64,000 nt of DNA from Roseibacterium elongatum DSM 19469 (GCF_000590925.1 NZ_CP004372.1:1655001-1719000); one strand, 5' to 3'; positions 22,034 through 31,259 are shown, counted from the first letter of the stretch. Made by a program: numbers and translations. The notes: generated by a model from the letters alone, not told the origin.

Positions 22034-23557
22034 ATGTCGATCGAAGTTCGCGTCCCCACCTTGGGCGAAAGCGTCACCGAGGCCACCGTGGCCACCTGGT
22101 TCAAGCAACCCGGTGATGCCGTCGCGGTAGACGAAATGCTGTGCGAGTTGGAAACCGACAAGGTGACGGTCGAGGTGCCCAGCCCCGCCGCCGGCACTCT
22201 GGGCGAGATCGTCGCCGGCGAGGGCGACACCGTGGGCGTCGACGCCTTGCTGGCCACGCTCAGCGAAGGCGCGGGCGCGGCCCCCGCCGCCAAGCCCGAG
22301 GCCAAAGCCGAGGCTGCCCCCGCCGCCTCGGACGGTGGGGAAGCCGTTGACGTGATGGTCCCCGCCTTGGGCGAAAGCGTGACCGAGGCGACCGTGTCGA
22401 CCTGGTTCAAGAAAGCCGGTGACAGCGTTGCGCAGGATGAAATGCTCTGCGAGTTGGAAACCGACAAGGTTTCGGTCGAGGTGCCGGCCCCGGCCGCGGG
22501 TGTCCTGTCCGAAATCCTCGCCGCGGAAGGTGATACGGTCGAGGCGGGCGGCAAGCTGGCCCTCCTGACGGCGGGCGAAGGGGCCGCCGCTTCGGCGCAG
22601 GCCAGCGCCCCCGCGCCGACCTCCAGCGCCCCCGCCGCCGGCACCGGCAAGGATGTCGAAGACGCCCCCTCGGCCAAGAAGCTGATGGCCGAAAAGGGCA
22701 TCGATCAGGCCAATGTGCAGGGCACCGGCAAGGATGGCCGCATCATGAAGGAAGACGTGATGAAGGCCGCCTCGGGTGCTGCCGCCGCCGCAACCGCCGC
22801 CGCCCCGGCCCCGGCCCCCGCCGCAGCCCCGCGTGCGCCCAGCCCGGCCGAGGATGCCGCGCGCGAGGAACGGGTCAAGATGACCCGCCTGCGCCAGACC
22901 ATCGCCCGCCGCCTCAAGGACGCGCAGAACACCGCCGCGATCCTGACCACCTTTAACGAGGTGGACATGACCGAGACGATGGCCCTGCGCAAACAGTACA
23001 AGGACGAGTTCGAGAAGAAGCACGGCGTGCGCCTGGGCTTCATGTCCTTCTTCACCAAGGCCTGCTGCCACGCCCTGCGCGAAGTGCCCGAAGTGAATGC
23101 CGAGATCGACGGCAATGAAATCGTCTACAAGAACTTCGTCCATATGGGCATCGCCGCCGGCACGCCCCAGGGCCTTGTCGTGCCGGTCATCCGCGACGCC
23201 GACCAGATGTCCTTTGCCGGGCTGGAAAAGGCGATCGCCGAAAAGGGCAAGCGCGCCCGCGACGGAAAACTGTCCATGGCCGAGATGCAGGGCGGCACCT
23301 TCACCATCTCGAACGGCGGTGTCTACGGCTCGCTCATGTCCTCGCCCATCCTTAACCCGCCGCAATCGGGTATCCTGGGCATGCACAAGATCCAGGACCG
23401 CCCGATGGTCATCAACGGCGAGATCAAGATCCGCCCGATGATGTATCTGGCCCTCAGCTACGATCACCGTATCGTCGACGGCAAAGGCGCCGTGACCTTC
23501 CTCGTCCGCGTGAAAGAGGCGTTGGAAGATCCCCGGCGCCTGCTGATGGATCTGTGA
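22034..23557 (+). CDS. sucB: Dihydrolipoamide succinyltransferase (E2), two lipoyl domains
   Basis: E2 core of 2-oxoglutarate dehydrogenase, 507 residues, about 100 longer than the single-lipoyl enterobacterial form. Two lipoyl domains (about 1-77 and 104-180) each carry the lipoylation site ELETDKV (Lys43, Lys145). Alanine/proline-rich linkers follow, then a peripheral-subunit-binding domain ([15 protein letters not shown]...GRIMKEDV, about 212-248) and the acyltransferase domain ending with the catalytic HRIVDG (His478, Asp482). The lipoyl repeats are 306 bp apart and share long near-identical DNA stretches, suggesting duplication or ongoing gene conversion. E2 with two lipoyl domains is seen in related alphaproteobacteria. 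Confidence 0.96.
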   Translation: MSIEVRVPTLGESVTEATVATWFKQPGDAVAVDEMLCELETDKVTVEVPSPAAGTLGEIVAGEGDTVGVDALLATLSEGAGAAPAAKPEAKAEAAPAASDGGEAVDVMVPALGESVTEATVSTWFKKAGDSVAQDEMLCELETDKVSVEVPAPAAGVLSEILAAEGDTVEAGGKLALLTAGEGAAASAQASAPAPTSSAPAAGTGKDVEDAPSAKKLMAEKGIDQANVQGTGKDGRIMKEDVMKAASGAAAAATAAAPAPAPAAAPRAPSPAEDAAREERVKMTRLRQTIARRLKDAQNTAAILTTFNEVDMTETMALRKQYKDEFEKKHGVRLGFMSFFTKACCHALREVPEVNAEIDGNEIVYKNFVHMGIAAGTPQGLVVPVIRDADQMSFAGLEKAIAEKGKRARDGKLSMAEMQGGTFTISNGGVYGSLMSSPILNPPQSGILGMHKIQDRPMVINGEIKIRPMMYLALSYDHRIVDGKGAVTFLVRVKEALEDPRRLLMDL

Positions 23558-23571
23558 AATGGAGATAGAGC

Positions 23572-23994
23572 TTGTTTCGAAAAAACGCCTTAACAGTGAT
23601 CGTGGCCGCAACGTCCATCATGTTGCCCAGCATTTCTTCCAGCCAAGAAGTGCTTTCAGGCACGCCAGCTTTGGAAGCCGCTGTAAGCGCCTTTTATGAG
23701 GGGCTTAACGGGTCAGAGACTCAGATTTCTGGCGCAATTGGCACCCTCTTCGGCGGCGATCGAATCTACTTTGCGGATGGGACGGGGCGATATCGCATTT
23801 TGCTCGATGCGGGGCGCAATGTTCGGCGAGACATTGAAGGGTGTGAGTTGGAATTGTTCGAAACGCTTCAATCGCCATGTCAAATTGAAGGAACGGTAGA
23901 ACTTTCAATCGACGACGAGGACGATAACTTGGCCGATGGTATCGAAATCGAGATGATACTTTTTTCGGTTGAGAGCTTCACGCGCAGCGAGTGA
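23572..23994 (+). CDS. Secreted protein of unknown function inside the suc operon
   Basis: A 140-residue protein starting at TTG with a GGAGATAG ribosome site. Signal peptide: basic MFRKN, hydrophobic ALTVIVAATSIMLPSISSS, cleavage probably before QEV. The mature part is acidic (about pI 4), with two cysteines (GCELELFETLQSPC) that could form a disulfide, and a DDEDDN stretch. No family recognised. The gene and its flanks are visibly poorer in GC, with more relaxed codon use than the surrounding suc genes, which suggests later insertion. It sits between sucB and a MAPEG protein. Confidence 0.65.
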   Translation: MFRKNALTVIVAATSIMLPSISSSQEVLSGTPALEAAVSAFYEGLNGSETQISGAIGTLFGGDRIYFADGTGRYRILLDAGRNVRRDIEGCELELFETLQSPCQIEGTVELSIDDEDDNLADGIEIEMILFSVESFTRSE

Positions 23995-24045
23995 CACGGC
24001 TCATTCGGGTTGAGCTAGTCGGTATTTAAGAAGCAGAGAATTAAA

Positions 24046-24435
24046 ATGACCACCGAACTCACCGTCCTCACCCTCGCCGCGCTCTGGCAGGTCGTGCAGA
24101 TCGCCCTTTTCTCCGTCACGGCGCAGGGGCAGGTCGGCACCGACTATGCCGCCTCTCCGCGCGATGAAAAGCGCGAGTTGACCGGCATCGCGGGCCGCTT
24201 CCAGCGCGCGATGAACAACCATTTCGAGGGGCTGATCCTCTTCGGCATCGCCGCCGTCGTCATCTCGATCTCGGACCAGTCCACCACTGTGACGCAGCTT
24301 TGCGCGCATGCTTACCTGATCTCGCGCATCTTCTACGTGCCGGCCTATGCGCAGGGTCTGACCCCGTGGCGCAGCCTGATCTGGGCGGTGGGCTTTGTCG
24401 CGACCGTCACCATGCTGATCGCGGCGCTGATCTAG
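24046..24435 (+). CDS. MAPEG family membrane protein
   Basis: A 129-residue integral membrane protein of the MAPEG superfamily (membrane-associated proteins in eicosanoid and glutathione metabolism). It has four hydrophobic helices and the signatures GRFQRAMNNHFEGLILF and AHAYLISRIFYVPAYAQGL. Bacterial members may have glutathione transferase activity, but the substrate is unknown. It lies within the suc-lpd cluster, where a MAPEG gene is common in related bacteria, and may be co-transcribed. Confidence 0.88.
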   Translation: MTTELTVLTLAALWQVVQIALFSVTAQGQVGTDYAASPRDEKRELTGIAGRFQRAMNNHFEGLILFGIAAVVISISDQSTTVTQLCAHAYLISRIFYVPAYAQGLTPWRSLIWAVGFVATVTMLIAALI

Positions 24436-24500
24436 GCCCCGCGACGGCCATTTTCATCGCGCGGCGTCCCGCTCTGCCGCGCATCGCAACCCAGCCTCGT

Positions 24501-24530
24501 GTATGTACGGGGTGTGTACAGGGTGTGTAC
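24501..24530 (+). repeat. Three TGTAC units with an 11-bp period before lpd
   Basis: TGTAC occurs at 24504, 24515 and 24526, exactly 11 bp apart, inside three imperfect 11-bp units (GTATGTACGGG, GTGTGTACAGG, GTGTGTACGCC). One-turn phasing about 35 bases before the lpd start suggests a helical array of protein sites, or a simple tandem duplication. Confidence 0.6.
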
Positions 24531-24566
24531 GCCCTGTGACCGCAAGAAATTGGATAGGAGTCCCCC

Positions 24567-25955
24567 ATGTCCCAGTACGATGTCATCGTGATCGGATCCG
24601 GCCCCGGCGGCTATGTCTGCGCCATCCGCTGCGCGCAGCTGGGCCTGAAAACCGCGTGCGTCGAGGGGCGCGAGACGCTCGGTGGCACCTGCCTGAACAT
24701 CGGCTGCATCCCCTCCAAGGCGCTCTTGCATGCCTCGCACCAACTGCATGAAGCGGAACACAATTTCGCGAAGATGGGCCTCAAGGGTAAATCCCCCTCG
24801 GTCGACTGGAAACAGATGCAGGCGTACAAGGACGACGTGATCGGCCAGAACACCAAGGGCATCGAGTTTCTGTTCAAGAAGAACAAGATCGACTGGCTGA
24901 AAGGCTGGGGTTCGATCCCCGAGGCCGGCAAGGTCAAGGTCGGCGACGCGGTGCACGAGGCGAAAAACATCATCATCGCAAGTGGTTCCGTACCCTCCGC
25001 CCTGCCTGGCATCGAGGTCGACGAGAAGGTCGTGGTCACCTCCGAGGGCGCGCTGGCGTTGCCCAAGATCCCCAAGAAGATGGTCGTGATCGGCGCGGGC
25101 GTGATCGGGCTTGAGCTTGGCTCGGTCTATGCGCGGCTGGGCACCGAGGTGCAGGTGATCGAGTTTCTCGACCAGATCACGCCGGGCATGGATGGCGAGG
25201 TCTGCAAGACCTTCCAGAAGCTGCTGACGAAACAGGGCCTGTCCTTCACCCTCGGCGCGGCCGTGCAGAAGGTCGAGGCCACAAAGACCAAGGCGAAAGT
25301 CACCTACAAGCTGCGCAAGGATGACAGCGAGGCGACTGTCGATGCCGATGTCGTTCTGGTGGCGACGGGGCGCAAGCCCTATACCGACGGCCTTGGCCTC
25401 GATGCGCTTGGCGTCGAGATGACCGAGCGCGGCCAGATCAAGACCGATGGCCATTGGGCGACCAATGTGAAGGGCGTCTATGCTATCGGCGACGCCATCG
25501 CCGGTCCGATGCTGGCCCACAAGGCCGAGGACGAGGGCATGGCCGTGGCCGAGGTGGTCGCCGGCAAGCATGGGCACGTGAATTACGACGTGATCCCCGG
25601 CGTGATCTACACCCACCCCGAGGTCGCCAGCGTCGGCCAGACGGAAGACGCCCTGAAAGAGGCGGGCCGCGCCTACAAGGTCGGCAAGTTCTCGTTCATG
25701 GGGAACGGTCGCGCCAAGGCGAATTTCGCCGCCGACGGCTTCGTCAAGATCTTGGCCGACAAGGAAACCGACCGCATTTTGGGCGCGCATATCATCGGGC
25801 CCATGGCGGGGGACCTGATCCACGAGATCTGCGTTGCGATGGAATTCGGCGCCAGCGCGCAGGATCTGGCGCTGACCTGTCACGCCCACCCGACCTATTC
25901 CGAGGCCGTGCGCGAGGCCGCGCTGGCCTGCGGGGACGGGCCGATCCATAGCTGA
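24567..25955 (+). CDS. lpd: Dihydrolipoyl dehydrogenase (E3)
   Basis: FAD-dependent E3 subunit that reoxidises dihydrolipoyl groups with NAD; 462 residues. N-terminal FAD motif [10 protein letters not shown] (10-19). Redox-active disulfide Cys42/Cys47 in [16 protein letters not shown]-binding [18 protein letters not shown]-terminal catalytic HAHPTYSEA with the His-Glu pair acting across the dimer. Clustered with sucAB, it is the E3 of 2-oxoglutarate dehydrogenase. A good AGGAG site precedes the ATG. A SH3-like reading frame begins right at its end. Confidence 0.97.
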   Translation: MSQYDVIVIGSGPGGYVCAIRCAQLGLKTACVEGRETLGGTCLNIGCIPSKALLHASHQLHEAEHNFAKMGLKGKSPSVDWKQMQAYKDDVIGQNTKGIEFLFKKNKIDWLKGWGSIPEAGKVKVGDAVHEAKNIIIASGSVPSALPGIEVDEKVVVTSEGALALPKIPKKMVVIGAGVIGLELGSVYARLGTEVQVIEFLDQITPGMDGEVCKTFQKLLTKQGLSFTLGAAVQKVEATKTKAKVTYKLRKDDSEATVDADVVLVATGRKPYTDGLGLDALGVEMTERGQIKTDGHWATNVKGVYAIGDAIAGPMLAHKAEDEGMAVAEVVAGKHGHVNYDVIPGVIYTHPEVASVGQTEDALKEAGRAYKVGKFSFMGNGRAKANFAADGFVKILADKETDRILGAHIIGPMAGDLIHEICVAMEFGASAQDLALTCHAHPTYSEAVREAALACGDGPIHS

Positions 25956-26007
25956 GACAGCCCGCGTTACCGCCCCCTGGACGGCCAGCTACACACCTGC
26001 GCTGCGC

Positions 26008-26280
26008 GTGGCGCGGGGCGAGGCCCTGACGCTCGGAGGCACGGACCCCGAGAACCCCGGCTGGCGCTGGTGTGTCAATGAAAAGGGACTGGGCGGCTGG
26101 TTGCCCGAGGGTTGGGTCGTGGACGGCCGCGCAAAAGGGGCGTTCGATACGACCGAAGCGACGGTCGCACCGGGCACGCGTGTCACGCTGGTCCGGGCCC
26201 ATGCGGGGTGGTGGTTTTGTCGTCTGGGCGACGGGCGTCACGGCTGGTTGCCCGAAAGCGTTCTGTCGATCGGGGATTGA
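26008..26280 (+). CDS. SH3-domain protein, start uncertain
   Basis: About 90 residues forming two SH3-like repeats: GWRWCVNEKGLGGWLPEGWV and GWWFCRLGDGRHGWLPESVL. The start given is a GTG at 26008. However, the same frame continues upstream as plausible protein (ARVTAPWTASYTPALRV) back to the lpd stop without any ATG, GTG or TTG. The true start may therefore be non-canonical or coupled to lpd termination. No signal peptide. Two SH3 copies suggest binding rather than catalysis. Confidence 0.6.
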   Translation: MARGEALTLGGTDPENPGWRWCVNEKGLGGWLPEGWVVDGRAKGAFDTTEATVAPGTRVTLVRAHAGWWFCRLGDGRHGWLPESVLSIGD

Positions 26281-26318
26281 GGCCCGAGGGCCGCGCCGCC
26301 TGTGGCGTCGCCCGGGCA

Positions 26319-26353
26319 AGCCTTGCAAGGGGTCTTGACCCCCTTGCAAGGCT
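26319..26353. repeat. Perfect 14-bp hairpin between convergent genes
   Basis: AGCCTTGCAAGGGG and CCCCTTGCAAGGCT pair perfectly around a seven-base loop (TCTTGAC). There is no T-run. It lies between the SH3 gene and the convergent GntR gene and may act as a bidirectional transcript end or stabiliser. Confidence 0.6.
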
Positions 26354-26396
26354 GACGCGCGTGCCGCGCGTGCATATTTCCGGGATAAAGAGGAGA

Positions 26397-27051
26397 TCAG
26401 GTGGCGAGCAATCGCAGCCCTTGGGTGACATCGGCCCGAACGGCGAGGCGCAGGCCCGGCTCGTCGCCGGCCTTGAGCGCGCCTAGGATCAGTTTGTGGT
26501 GCTGGGGTGGCTCGGTCCGGTTCAATCGCCCGTAGAGCGCCCGCATGGTCGGGCCCATTTGCAACCAGACGGTTTCGGCCAGCGCCAGCATCGCGGGCGC
26601 CTGCGCCCGCAGATAGAGCGTGCGGTGAAACTCGAGGTTGGCGCGGATATAGGCGACGGCATCCCGGGCGGGCGACGTTCTGCGCGATGGCGGCGTTGAT
26701 CGCCTCCATCCGTCGATCGAGGGCGGGGTGGGCGCGGGGCAGGGCGCGGGCCGACAGTTCGGGCTCCAGCAGGGCGCGGATCGCGGCCAGTTCCTCGATC
26801 CGTTCGTTGGACAATTCGGGCGTCGAGACGCGCCCCGAGGCCGACAGGAACAGCGCCCCCTCGGAGACGAGCCGGCGCACCGCCTCGCGCGCGGGGGTCA
26901 TCGAGACGCCGAATTCGCGGCCCAGACCGCGCAGGGTCATGGCCTGACCCGGGCCGACCTCGCCATGCATGATGCGCGAGCGCAGCGCGCGATAGACCCT
27001 GTCATGGGCCACGGCGGCGCCGGTATCGGTCGGGCGGGGGTTCATCAGCAT
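26397..27051 (-). pseudogene. GntR family (FadR/FCD type) regulator, frameshifted
   Basis: The N-terminal winged-helix part is normal (VYRALRSRIMHGEVGPGQ, then FGVSMTPAREAVRRLVSEGAL, about 19-66), followed by ERIEELAAIRALLEPELSARA of the FCD ligand domain. After AINAAIAQNVAR the frame turns to arginine/proline-rich nonsense. The real continuation (DAVAYIRANLEFHRTLYL ... MLALAETVWLQ) is in the next frame and ends at 26397. One extra base in the CCCGGGCGGGCGAC stretch (26663-26676) explains it. FCD regulators sense small organic acids, but the target is unknown. Whether this is a genuine pseudogene or a base-calling error cannot be decided here. Confidence 0.78.
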
Positions 27052-27060
27052 GGCGGGGAC

Positions 27061-27780
27061 CTATTCGTTCGTGGCCGTGTCGAAGCGCCAGGCCAGCAGC
27101 TCCGCGCCATGGGACCTCAGCCACTGCCGGTGGCGGTCGGTTTCGGGGCACAGGGTATGACAAACCGACCAGAAGGCGGCGGAGTGGTTCATTTCGGCCA
27201 GATGCGCGACCTCGTGGGCGGCGACATAGTCGAGGATTTCGGGCGGGGCCATGATCAGCCGCCACGAGAACATCAGGTCCCCGCGCGCCGAACAACTGCC
27301 CCAGCGCGAGCGCGGATCGCGCAACGTGAGGCGACCGGGTACGCGGCCCAGGGTTTGGGCATGCCGCGCGACCGAGGTTGACAGCCGCTCGCGTGCCAGC
27401 GCCGTCAGCAGCGCCTTGATGCGCGGCCCTTCGCGTGGGCCAGGGGGAACATGGATGACCCCGCCATCGAAGCGCGCGGCGCGTCCGGGTCCGGGCGCGA
27501 CCGGGCGGGGGGTTCCGCAAACCGGGACCAAAGCGCCGATGCGGGCCAGTTTCCGGTCGGGGGCGTCGCGCAGGTGGCGGCGCACCCAGTCCTCGCGATC
27601 CCGCAGGAAGGCCAGGGCCTCGGCTTCGCAAGCCCATTGCGGCAGGCTGAGCGACACGCGGCCATCGGCGCGGCTGACCCGCAGGGAAAAGCGTTTGGCA
27701 CGGGCGCTGCGCCGCAGTCGAACGACGACCGGCGGATCGCCGGGCAGGATATGGGTTGAAACGGGCGTGTCGGGTGCCAA
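27061..27780 (-). CDS. YgjP/SprT-like zinc metalloprotease (DUF45)
   Basis: Predicted M48-like metal-dependent hydrolase of 239 residues. The zinc motif HEVAHLAEMNHSAAFW supplies two histidines and a catalytic glutamate, with a further His. RSRWGSCS precedes it, as in the YgjP family. The N-terminal half is a beta-rich DUF45 segment (VRLRRSARAKRFSLRV). The start is taken as a TTG at 27780 with GGAG seven bases upstream. The in-frame ATG at 27870 would run through the divergent promoter of the FYDLN gene. The biological substrate is unknown. Confidence 0.82.
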   Translation of the reverse strand: MAPDTPVSTHILPGDPPVVVRLRRSARAKRFSLRVSRADGRVSLSLPQWACEAEALAFLRDREDWVRRHLRDAPDRKLARIGALVPVCGTPRPVAPGPGRAARFDGGVIHVPPGPREGPRIKALLTALARERLSTSVARHAQTLGRVPGRLTLRDPRSRWGSCSARGDLMFSWRLIMAPPEILDYVAAHEVAHLAEMNHSAAFWSVCHTLCPETDRHRQWLRSHGAELLAWRFDTATNE

Positions 27781-27902
27781 TCTCAGCTCCGGGCTAGGGT
27801 GATCGCGACCTTTACCCGGTTTTCCGGGAAAGGGTTTACAGGGTCTCGACAGTATGGCAGATGGCCGCAATTCACTCGATAGCGATGATTGGAGGGGGTG
27901 TC

Positions 27903-28253
27903 ATGCCCAAAGAGGAATGGGGCGTCAAACGCGTTTGCCCCACCACCGGCAAACGGTTTTACGATCTGAACCGCGATCCGATCGTCAGCCCGTACACGGG
28001 TGACGTTGTCGTGTTGGACACCGGCAAGGGTGGCCGCACCCTGGTGGCGGACAAGGCGGATCCGAAATCGGCCAAGAAAAAGGCCGAGGAAACCGATGGC
28101 GACGATCTGGTGATCGATGACGATCTCGATATCGAGGACGATTCGGATGTCGAGATCGAAGATGACGATGTGCTCGACGATGACGACGATTCGGACACCG
28201 TCGCGCTCGACGATCTCGCGGATGTCGCCTCGGACGACAGCGACGAAAGCTGA
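27903..28253 (+). CDS. FYDLN-type acidic protein (TIGR02300 family)
   Basis: A 116-residue alphaproteobacterial protein. The N-terminal zinc-ribbon-like part has PKEEWGVKRVCPTTGKRFYD, with the FYDLN signature, and SPYTG. The C-terminal half is almost entirely Asp/Glu (from about residue 60). No function is established for the family. The strongly acidic tail suggests an interaction with basic partners. The start at 27903 gives the family N-terminus. Divergent from the metalloprotease gene and followed by tRNA-Ala. Confidence 0.88.
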   Translation: MPKEEWGVKRVCPTTGKRFYDLNRDPIVSPYTGDVVVLDTGKGGRTLVADKADPKSAKKKAEETDGDDLVIDDDLDIEDDSDVEIEDDDVLDDDDDSDTVALDDLADVASDDSDES

Positions 28254-28363
28254 TTGCACGGGGCGGCGGGTATCCGGCACGGGCGGCGATTTTTTCGCTT
28301 GAACTGCCCCGCCAGTGCCACTAAACCGCCGCTACCGACCGCATCGGGGTGCCGATGCAACGT

Positions 28364-28439
<76 letters not shown>

Positions 28440-28547
28440 AATTCTCTCATTCAAACTGATCACGACGCCTGTTTCAGGTGACGCGCCGTGGCGCACCAGC
28501 CCCTTTCCCCATGCGTCGGATGCCGACGTTGCCCGGATGCCGTTCCG

Positions 28548-28922
28548 TCAGGTGTCGGGGGTCTGTTCCGGCGGGTCGTCATAGACCGACCAGCCGTAGT
28601 CGCCCTTGCTGTCGGGCAGATCCTTTTCCCGAAGATTGCGGGCCATGTAGGCCTTGGCGATGAAATTCGCCGTGATCGGGGCCGTCAGGAACAGGAACAG
28701 CGTGATCAGCAACTCATGGATCGAGAATTGGCCCTTCTCGACGTAGAAGAAGATCATGGAGGCGATCAACACTCCGCCCACGCCAAGCGTCGTCGCCTTC
28801 GTCGGCGCGTGCAGGCGTTGAAGCGTGTTCTTCAGTTTCACAAGGCCATAGGACCCGACGAACCCGAAGACGCCACTGATGACCAGAAAGGCCGAGATCA
28901 GCAATTCCGCGACAAATCCCAT
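28548..28922 (-). CDS. mrpG: Mrp Na+/H+ antiporter subunit G
   Basis: A 124-residue membrane subunit of the multi-subunit Mrp antiporter. It has three hydrophobic helices and the family pattern LKNTLQRLHAPTKATTLG. The C-terminal tail (KDLPDSKGDYGW...) is polar. Last gene of the mrpA-G operon, 10 bases after mrpF. The ATG at 28922 starts the first helix. Confidence 0.92.
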   Translation of the reverse strand: MGFVAELLISAFLVISGVFGFVGSYGLVKLKNTLQRLHAPTKATTLGVGGVLIASMIFFYVEKGQFSIHELLITLFLFLTAPITANFIAKAYMARNLREKDLPDSKGDYGWSVYDDPPEQTPDT

Positions 28923-28932
28923 GCTCTGCCCC

Positions 28933-29202
28933 TCACTCGATGATGTCGCCGCGCAGCACGAAGCGGCAATAGGCGACGGTTGAGACGAATCCGACCATGG
29001 CCACCAGCATGGCGGCCTCGAAATAGATCGCGGTGCCGCGCCAGACACCGTAGAGCACCAGGAGCGCGATCACGTTGATGACCATGGTGTCGAGCGCAAG
29101 GATGCGATCGGCCGAGTCGGGGCCGACGCCGATGCGCCACAGGTCCAGCAGCAGGGCGATGCCGTAGCAACTGGCGGCAAAGATCAGGGCATATTCGATC
29201 AT
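28933..29202 (-). CDS. mrpF: Mrp Na+/H+ antiporter subunit F
   Basis: An 89-residue membrane protein with three helices and the subunit-F signature GPDSADRILALDTMVINVIAL in part. Its ATG overlaps the mrpE stop by four bases, so translation is coupled. Confidence 0.93.
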   Translation of the reverse strand: MIEYALIFAASCYGIALLLDLWRIGVGPDSADRILALDTMVINVIALLVLYGVWRGTAIYFEAAMLVAMVGFVSTVAYCRFVLRGDIIE

Positions 29203-29690
29203 TGAAAGATCTCCTTCAGGCGCCGTTCGTAGCGGGACTTGATCTCGTCCCGCACGCTGTCGGGGTCGTCGCTGTGCAGGCAATGCACCAGGATGCTGCG
29301 GCCATCGGCCGACAGCGTTGCCGAGACGGTCCCCGGTGTCATCGTGATCGTCCCGGCCAGTACCGTGATCGCCTCGGCCGAGGTCAGATCGAGGGGAATG
29401 GCGATCCAGTGCGAGCGGATGCTGCGTTCGCGCCGGAACAGGATGATCATGGCCACCTGTACATTCGCCACGATGATATCCCACAGCACGACCAGCATGT
29501 ATTCCATCACCTTGATCGGATGGCCGATCTTGGGGCGGTTGGGCCAGTAGGGGGCGGTGACCATCGGAATGACAAGGCCGAACAGCACACCGAGGATCAG
29601 GTTGCCCAGCGTGAAGGTATTGACCAGCCCGATCCAGACCAGCACCAGCGTCACGCTGAGAAGCGGGTGGGGGATGAGGTGTCGCAGCAT
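29199..29690 (-). CDS. mrpE: Mrp Na+/H+ antiporter subunit E
   Basis: A 163-residue subunit. Two to three helices at the N-terminus (LLSVTLVLVWIGLVN...) are followed by a cytoplasmic domain with VMEYMLVVLWDIIVANVQVA and the conserved TLLAGTIT-like stretch TVLAGTITMTPGTVSA. Starts three bases after the mrpD stop. Confidence 0.93.
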   Translation of the reverse strand: MLRHLIPHPLLSVTLVLVWIGLVNTFTLGNLILGVLFGLVIPMVTAPYWPNRPKIGHPIKVMEYMLVVLWDIIVANVQVAMIILFRRERSIRSHWIAIPLDLTSAEAITVLAGTITMTPGTVSATLSADGRSILVHCLHSDDPDSVRDEIKSRYERRLKEIFQ

Positions 29691-29693
29691 CCG

Positions 29694-31259
29694 TCAGTCC
29701 TCCGTGCCGGGGGACGGCTCGAGCACGGCGGCAACATAGCCGTCGCGGTCGAACAACTGGGCGGTCGTCCCTTCGAGATAGGTTGTGGCCGGACCGGCGA
29801 AGATCGACAATGCGACAAGGGCGGCCAGGGCGATCATGCTGGGGGCGATCTGCATGGGGCGCGCGGCTGCGGGGGCGGCGTGCTCGGCGGCCTCGGCGAT
29901 CTCGGGGGCGGTCTCGGGGGCGGCGGCCGCGGGCAGGGTCGCGGTCGATTTCCAGAACACGATGCTGCCCGCGCGGGCGAACCCAACGATGGTCAACAGC
30001 GATCCGCCCAGGATGGCCGACCAGGCCCAGACCATCTGCCCGGGCGCGCGCAGCGCATCCAGAACCAGCAGCTTGCCCAGAAAGCCGCTGAGCGGCGGCA
30101 TGCCGGCCATCGCGATCGCGCCGGCAAAGAACAAGGCGGCGAAGAGGCCGTTCTGCACCGTTGCGGGAACCGCACGCAGATGGTCGCCGCCCCGCTGGGT
30201 GACGGCCAGATCGGCGATCAGGAACAGGCAGGCGGCGGCGAAGGTCGAATGGACCATGTAATAGAGCGCCGCCGTCATCGCAGCAGGGGCAAAGGCCGCA
30301 ACCGCGACCAGCAGGGTGCCCATCGAGCCCACCACCGAAAACGCGATCAAGGGCATCAGGCGCTTGGCCCCCAGCACGCCAAAGGCCCCCACCGCGATGG
30401 TCACGATGGCCGCCGGAAACAGCCAGGTGGTGGCGATGTCTTCGGTGCCGGCCTGGCCAGGCCCGAAGGCCGTGGTATGCACGCGAAGGATGGCATAGGC
30501 CCCGACCTTGGTCATGATCGCGAACAGCGCCGCCACCGGCGCGGGGGCGTTGGCATAGGTGGCGGGCAGCCAGAACTGCACCGGAAACAGCGCCGCCTTG
30601 ACCGCGAACACGATCATCAGCAGCACCGCCGCCACGCGAACCAGCGCCGCCTCTTCTGGCGGGATCTCGGCGATGCGCACGGCCAGATCGGCGATGTTGA
30701 GCGTGCCGGTCGCCGCATAAAGCGTGCCGAGGGCGAACAGGAACAGGGTCGAGCCGGCCAGGTTCATCACCACGTATTGCAGGCCGGCCCGCATCCGCTC
30801 GCGCCCGCCTGAGTGGATCATCAGCCCGTACGAGGCGATCAGCAGCACCTCGAAAAAGACGAAGAGGTTGAACACGTCACCGGTCAGGAACGCACCGCAG
30901 ATCCCCATCAACTGGAACTGGAACAGCGTGTGGAAGTGCCGCCCGCGGGCGTCCCAGCCCGTCGTGATCGCATGGATCAGGACGATCAGCGCCAGCACCG
31001 AGGTCAGCAGGATCATCAGTGCCGACAAGCGGTCGAGCACGAGGACGATGCCAAAGGGCGCGGGCCAGTCGCCCAGGCGATAGATATGGGTCTGACCGTC
31101 CGCCGCCATGACCGTAAGGCCGATGGCGATCGCCAGAAGCAACGAGGTTCCCGCGACCGACGCCGTGCGCGCCAGGGTCATGTCGTGACGCATGACAAAG
31201 CCGATCAGCGGCGCCAGCATCGCCGGCAGGATGACGGGCAGGATGATCCAGTGCATCAT
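29694..31259 (-). CDS. mrpD: Mrp Na+/H+ antiporter subunit D
   Basis: A 521-residue proton-translocating membrane subunit homologous to complex I NuoM/NuoN. About 14 helices. Family features include GDVFNLFVFFEVLLIASYGL, with the conserved glutamate in the membrane, and the lysine in VKAALFPVQFWLP. The start overlaps the mrpC stop by four bases. The alanine-rich stretch near the C-terminus (AAAPETAPEIAEAAEHAAPA) is a non-conserved loop. Confidence 0.95.
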   Translation of the reverse strand: MMHWIILPVILPAMLAPLIGFVMRHDMTLARTASVAGTSLLLAIAIGLTVMAADGQTHIYRLGDWPAPFGIVLVLDRLSALMILLTSVLALIVLIHAITTGWDARGRHFHTLFQFQLMGICGAFLTGDVFNLFVFFEVLLIASYGLMIHSGGRERMRAGLQYVVMNLAGSTLFLFALGTLYAATGTLNIADLAVRIAEIPPEEAALVRVAAVLLMIVFAVKAALFPVQFWLPATYANAPAPVAALFAIMTKVGAYAILRVHTTAFGPGQAGTEDIATTWLFPAAIVTIAVGAFGVLGAKRLMPLIAFSVVGSMGTLLVAVAAFAPAAMTAALYYMVHSTFAAACLFLIADLAVTQRGGDHLRAVPATVQNGLFAALFFAGAIAMAGMPPLSGFLGKLLVLDALRAPGQMVWAWSAILGGSLLTIVGFARAGSIVFWKSTATLPAAAAPETAPEIAEAAEHAAPAAARPMQIAPSMIALAALVALSIFAGPATTYLEGTTAQLFDRDGYVAAVLEPSPGTED

